Part shown: one piece after another, positions 60,809-64,000 of the stretch
How positions within the stretch are numbered: position 1 is the first letter of the stretch
Layout of the letters: every line of letters starts with the position of its first letter
The notes under the pieces: generated by a model
The model's database searches: none
What the model was told of the DNA's origin: nothing
The model's input: only the letters and a program-made list of their open reading frames with translations
Program-made: the position numbers and the translations under genes
Assembly: GCF_018141185.1 (NCBI RefSeq)
Contig: NZ_CP058560.1
Location: 1,941,501-2,005,500, forward strand
Length of the DNA: 64,000 nucleotides
Reading direction: 5' to 3'
Source of the DNA: Methanobacterium alkalithermotolerans
GTDB lineage: Archaea > Methanobacteriota > Methanobacteria > Methanobacteriales > Methanobacteriaceae

Positions 60809-61468
60809 ATGCAGCAAATAGATGCAAAACCCCATCCTTCCATAAAAGGAGTTATGATTATAGATGGAAAAAATAATTTTCCCATCAGCTGGCTCAATAA
60901 ACAGGGCTACTGTGAATACAGTATATATTTAGAGAATGTAAGGGGTATTGAAACTGAACCCACCATTGAAATGAAGCAAGGCCAGGCTATTCACCAGGAA
61001 CTGGAAAATGAATTCAAAAAAGGCGCAGAAATCATAGACTTTAATGAAATGATTGACCTTTCCCAAACTCAGGAGATCCTGAGTAGAGAAATGTTTGTAT
61101 CATCTCCTAAATTTGGAATCAGAGGTTTAATAGATGAAATATGGTTAACTCCCGATGAATTTATTATAATTGATGATAAACCGGGATCAATTGCTTATAA
61201 TTCTTCCATTAATCAGGTCTGGGGCTATTGCCTGGCATTTAAAGATATTATTGGCTCTGATGATAGAAAAATTATGGGGGCCTTACGCCAGAGAGGAAGC
61301 AGTAAAATATTCTGGATGCAGGAATTTAATGAAAATGCTCAAAAGACCATTCAAAAATTACTGGATAGGATGCAGGACCTTTTTAATGGATCTAAACATT
61401 TTTTACCCACCAATAATCCTAGAAAATGTGCAAAATGCAGATTTAATAGCTTTTGTGAATTTGGATAA
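60809..61468 (+). CDS. Stand-alone Cas4-like PD-(D/E)XK nuclease
   Basis: 219 residues. An N-terminal Cys in KQGYCEYSIYL (near residue 35) and a C-terminal CAKCRFNSFC cluster give the four-Cys [4Fe-4S] site of the Cas4/AddB group. The nuclease core has QAIHQELENEF (near 62), RGLIDEIWL near 109 (Asp) and FIIIDDKPG near 118 (Asp-x-Lys, the position of Glu-x-Lys). QVWGYCLAF follows, motif QxxxY variant. No cas genes or repeats are nearby, so a DNA repair or housekeeping role is more likely than CRISPR adaptation. The start follows GAGGTATTAA. Confidence 0.82.
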   Translation: MQQIDAKPHPSIKGVMIIDGKNNFPISWLNKQGYCEYSIYLENVRGIETEPTIEMKQGQAIHQELENEFKKGAEIIDFNEMIDLSQTQEILSREMFVSSPKFGIRGLIDEIWLTPDEFIIIDDKPGSIAYNSSINQVWGYCLAFKDIIGSDDRKIMGALRQRGSSKIFWMQEFNENAQKTIQKLLDRMQDLFNGSKHFLPTNNPRKCAKCRFNSFCEFG

Positions 61469-61610
61469 AAAAATAAAGTTCTTGCCTATAAACATAAAAA
61501 TCAACAATTAAAGTTCTTAGCTATATAAATGATTATTAGATGAAAAACCCCCAAGTTTTTTTTTACAGTGTCCCGGCAATATCTGCTTGAAAAATGTGAG
61601 GTTAAATTAA

Positions 61611-63149
61611 ATGGATTTTAATTCAGATTCCATTAAAACCGATGTTCTAAAATCAACTTTATCGGCCTTACCCTACATGGTTTTTTTAATTGATAAAGAA
61701 GGCCGAATAATATTTTTTAATCAGAAAGTAGTAGATTGTCTGGATGGGGATATGGAAGAATTTATAGGGAAAAAATGGGCTGATCTGGATTTTTCCCAGA
61801 CAACCACTAAAATCAATAAAAAGATAATTAATGTACTTCAAACCCATAGAACACAATCAGGGACAATTACTTTATCCTTAAAAAAAGGTTTAAAAAGTTT
61901 CAATTACGTTTTTAACATTATTAAAGTTGATAAAGGTTCTTCAATAGGAGTTTTAGCTGTTCTGATGGATTCAAATCAATTAAAAAATATATCTTCTGAT
62001 GAAAATTTGAATGAAGTTCGTTTAAAAGCAATGATCTGCCTCTATGAAATGTCAGACTGTTCTCTGGGGGAGATAACTGATTATGCTCTGGAACAGCTGG
62101 TAGAGATTACAGGTAGTAAATTAGGATACTTGAGTTTTTTAAATGAAACTGAAGACTTATTAACCATGTATTCCTGGTCCAAAGAGGCTATGAAAAAATG
62201 TGAAATAAATGATAAACCTATATATTACCCGGTTCATGAAACGGGATTATGGGGAGAAGCTATACGTCAGCGAAAGCCAATAATAATCAATGACTTTAAA
62301 GCCCCTAATAAATTAAAAAAAGGCTATCCAAAAGGCCATGTTCATTTAAAAAGGCATATGAATGTCCCTATATTTGATGGGGATAAAATCGTGGCCCTGG
62401 CAGGGGTGGGCAATAAAAAAGAATCTTATATTGAAGAGGATATTACTCAGATTAGAATTTTAATGAACTTTTTATGGAGTATAATCAAGCGTAAAAATTC
62501 AGAAAAAGCACTGAGAAATTCTCTAAATGAGAAAGAAGTCATGCTAAATGAAATTCATCATAGGGTTAAAAATAACCTGCAGGTTATATCCAGTCTCCTG
62601 GCCCTTCAAGCAGATTTCATGGAATCAAATGAAGCAAAAAATGTTTTATTAGAAGCCAGGGGGCGTGTAAAATCAATGGCCATGACTCATGATAAATTTT
62701 ACCATGCTGATGACTTATCAAAAATTAATTTCTCCCAATACTTGAGAGAATTAGTTGACGATATTTTATTAAGCTCCCTGCAGGACTCTAAATTGATTAA
62801 TTTGCAGATCGAATTGGATAATTCCCTATTAAATCTGGAAATAGCACTTCCTCTGGGTTTAATTGTAAATGAAATCTTAACCAATTCCCTGAAACATGCC
62901 TTTGTAGAATCTGATGAGAAGATAATATTCATCTATCTACATAAAAATTATGATGAATTTGAATTGATATTAAAAGATAATGGTGTGGGCTTTCCCGAAG
63001 ATATTGATTTTAGAAATACAGATACTATGGGTATGCAATTAGTAATGTCTTTGATTATGCAAATTGGTGCTCAGATAGAATTAAATATCAATCAGGGTAC
63101 AGAATTTATTATAAAATTTAAGAATGAAAGTTTAGATGAAGATTACTAA
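61611..63149 (+). CDS. Orphan sensor histidine kinase (PAS-GAF-HisKA_2-HATPase)
   Basis: 512 residues, no membrane helix, so it senses cytoplasmic signals. A PAS domain (LPYMVFLIDKEGRIIFFNQK) spans about residues 15-125, a GAF domain 135-295, a HisKA_2-type dimerisation helix with the phospho-acceptor in NEIHHRVKNNLQVISSLLAL near 312, and an ATPase domain with N-box EILTNSLKHAF near 423 and G-box DNGVGFPED near 460. No response regulator gene is adjacent. Such kinases are common in Methanobacteriales, often without a neighbouring partner. Confidence 0.9.
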   Translation: MDFNSDSIKTDVLKSTLSALPYMVFLIDKEGRIIFFNQKVVDCLDGDMEEFIGKKWADLDFSQTTTKINKKIINVLQTHRTQSGTITLSLKKGLKSFNYVFNIIKVDKGSSIGVLAVLMDSNQLKNISSDENLNEVRLKAMICLYEMSDCSLGEITDYALEQLVEITGSKLGYLSFLNETEDLLTMYSWSKEAMKKCEINDKPIYYPVHETGLWGEAIRQRKPIIINDFKAPNKLKKGYPKGHVHLKRHMNVPIFDGDKIVALAGVGNKKESYIEEDITQIRILMNFLWSIIKRKNSEKALRNSLNEKEVMLNEIHHRVKNNLQVISSLLALQADFMESNEAKNVLLEARGRVKSMAMTHDKFYHADDLSKINFSQYLRELVDDILLSSLQDSKLINLQIELDNSLLNLEIALPLGLIVNEILTNSLKHAFVESDEKIIFIYLHKNYDEFELILKDNGVGFPEDIDFRNTDTMGMQLVMSLIMQIGAQIELNINQGTEFIIKFKNESLDEDY

Positions 63150-63349
63150 CTGCTTTTTTTTAGTTTTTATAAAATAATTACCTAATTTTATCTGGAATTA
63201 AGAAGAACAGGGTATAGTTTAAATGTATTAAATACTAATATAAATTATAAGAATTAATTGATTTTGGTTATTTTGCTATTTTTAGTTATTCTAATAAATT
63301 GAGCTGAATAATTATAATCATATTTTTTTAAATAATTAAGGAAGATATT

Positions 63350-64000
63350 ATGGATCAATTACTATTTGAAGAATTAGATTTATCTAAAGAAATGAAAAAA
63401 GCTATTGAAGATATTGGTTTTGAAGAAGCAACACCAATCCAGTCACTTACTATTCCCCATGCTTTAGCAGGGGAAGATGTTATTGGCCAGGCCCAAACCG
63501 GTACTGGCAAAACCGCTGCATTTGGGATTCCTGTATTAGAAAAGGTTTATGTCCCTGATAACTCAGTACAGGCTATTGTTTTATGTCCCACCAGGGAGCT
63601 TTGTATACAGGTAGCAGAAGAAATTGTAAAGCTATCCAAGTACATGAAAAAGGTAAAAGTACTCCCTATATACGGAGGACAACCTATAGGAAGACAGATT
63701 CGCGCCCTAAATAAAGGCGTACACATTGTCATTGGAACCCCGGGAAGGGTAATGGACCATTTACAAAGAGGTACCCTGAAACTTGATGGGGTGGAAATGG
63801 TGGTTCTGGATGAAGCAGATGAAATGCTAGATATGGGATTTAGAGAGGACATAGAAGAAATTTTAAGATTTGTTCCTAAAAAAAGGCAGACTTTACTATT
63901 CTCTGCAACCTTGTCCAAGGATATTCTCCGATTAACTAAAAAATACCAAAAGAATCCTCAATTCTTAAAAGTACCTCATCATCATCTTTCTGCTCCTAAA
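63350..64000 (+). CDS. DEAD-box RNA helicase, N-terminal part (runs off window)
   Basis: 217 codons from ATG at 63350 (AAGGAAG upstream) to the end of the window without a stop. RecA domain 1 is complete: Q motif [13 protein letters not shown] near residue 24, motif [11 protein letters not shown] near 48, Ia PTRELC, Ib TPGRVMDHL near 128, [15 protein letters not shown] near 154, III SATLS near 186. It remodels RNA or ribosomal precursors, often at low temperature. The second RecA domain and C terminus lie beyond the window. Confidence 0.95.
   Translation, partial: MDQLLFEELDLSKEMKKAIEDIGFEEATPIQSLTIPHALAGEDVIGQAQTGTGKTAAFGIPVLEKVYVPDNSVQAIVLCPTRELCIQVAEEIVKLSKYMKKVKVLPIYGGQPIGRQIRALNKGVHIVIGTPGRVMDHLQRGTLKLDGVEMVVLDEADEMLDMGFREDIEEILRFVPKKRQTLLFSATLSKDILRLTKKYQKNPQFLKVPHHHLSAPK

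Noticed and set aside
60809..61468. CRISPR-Cas locus
   Set aside because: Only one Cas4-like gene; no cas1, cas2 or repeat-spacer array could be found in the window.

Overview
The window is chromosomal DNA from a low-GC hydrogenotrophic methanogen of the order Methanobacteriales, most like the genus Methanobacterium. The evidence is a combination of lineage markers: the small piece of a split family-B DNA polymerase (polB2) next to ribosomal protein S8e, cyclic 2,3-diphosphoglycerate synthetase, methanogenesis marker MtxX, an F420H2-oxidase-type flavodiiron protein, archaeal two-subunit primase, a group II thermosome, the archaeal shikimate entry genes, pantoate kinase, and an ExoIII of the Mth212 type. 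No rRNA, tRNA, CRISPR array, insertion sequence or prophage was seen. Genes are densely packed on both strands, with AT-rich spacers.

Layout. 1-3.7 kb: end of an ABC-2 exporter operon, cobalamin gene cbiF, and a DUF166 protein with a ferredoxin-like tail. 3.8-9.8 kb: two class III prepilin-like genes, then a locus of KaiC-like ATPases, a roadblock protein, a KaiC-like/small-GTPase fusion and a TPR protein. I consider this the most unusual part of the window. 9.8-17.7 kb: a MraY/GPT-type sugar-phosphate transferase, a repeat-HTH protein, a DUF530-like protein, metG, priL and priS. 17.8-25.0 kb: cca-thpR, the two archaeal aromatic-precursor genes, a methyltransferase-like gene, pantoate kinase, a PHP phosphatase and the archaeal riboflavin reductase. 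25.3-36 kb: a decayed capA gene, tatD, uppS, mtxX, a DUF4012 protein, a zinc-ribbon membrane protein, hemL-cbiC, aspS and hisD.

36-47 kb: a UPF0058 protein, cpgS, a divergent peptide-deformylase-like protein, proC-like, a hydrolase, fprA, the thermosome, and an acetate module (acs plus an AceTr-type transporter). 47-51 kb: an iron module in which a DtxR-type repressor with a fused FeoA domain overlaps feoB and is preceded by two matching palindromes; an ExoIII follows. 51-57 kb: an AAA ATPase with a membrane partner, a HAD hydrolase, polB2-S8e and hypE. 57-64 kb: small membrane proteins, a second ABC-2 exporter, a lipoprotein nuclease, a stand-alone Cas4-like nuclease, an orphan histidine kinase, and the start of a DEAD-box helicase running off the end.

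Two genes, priS and the PHP phosphatase, appear to start at AUU: each has a well-placed Shine-Dalgarno, no canonical in-frame start is available, and essential or conserved residues lie upstream of the first AUG/GUG/UUG. Two adjacent KaiC-like paralogues share an exact 92-bp tract inside otherwise diverged genes, suggesting recent gene conversion.
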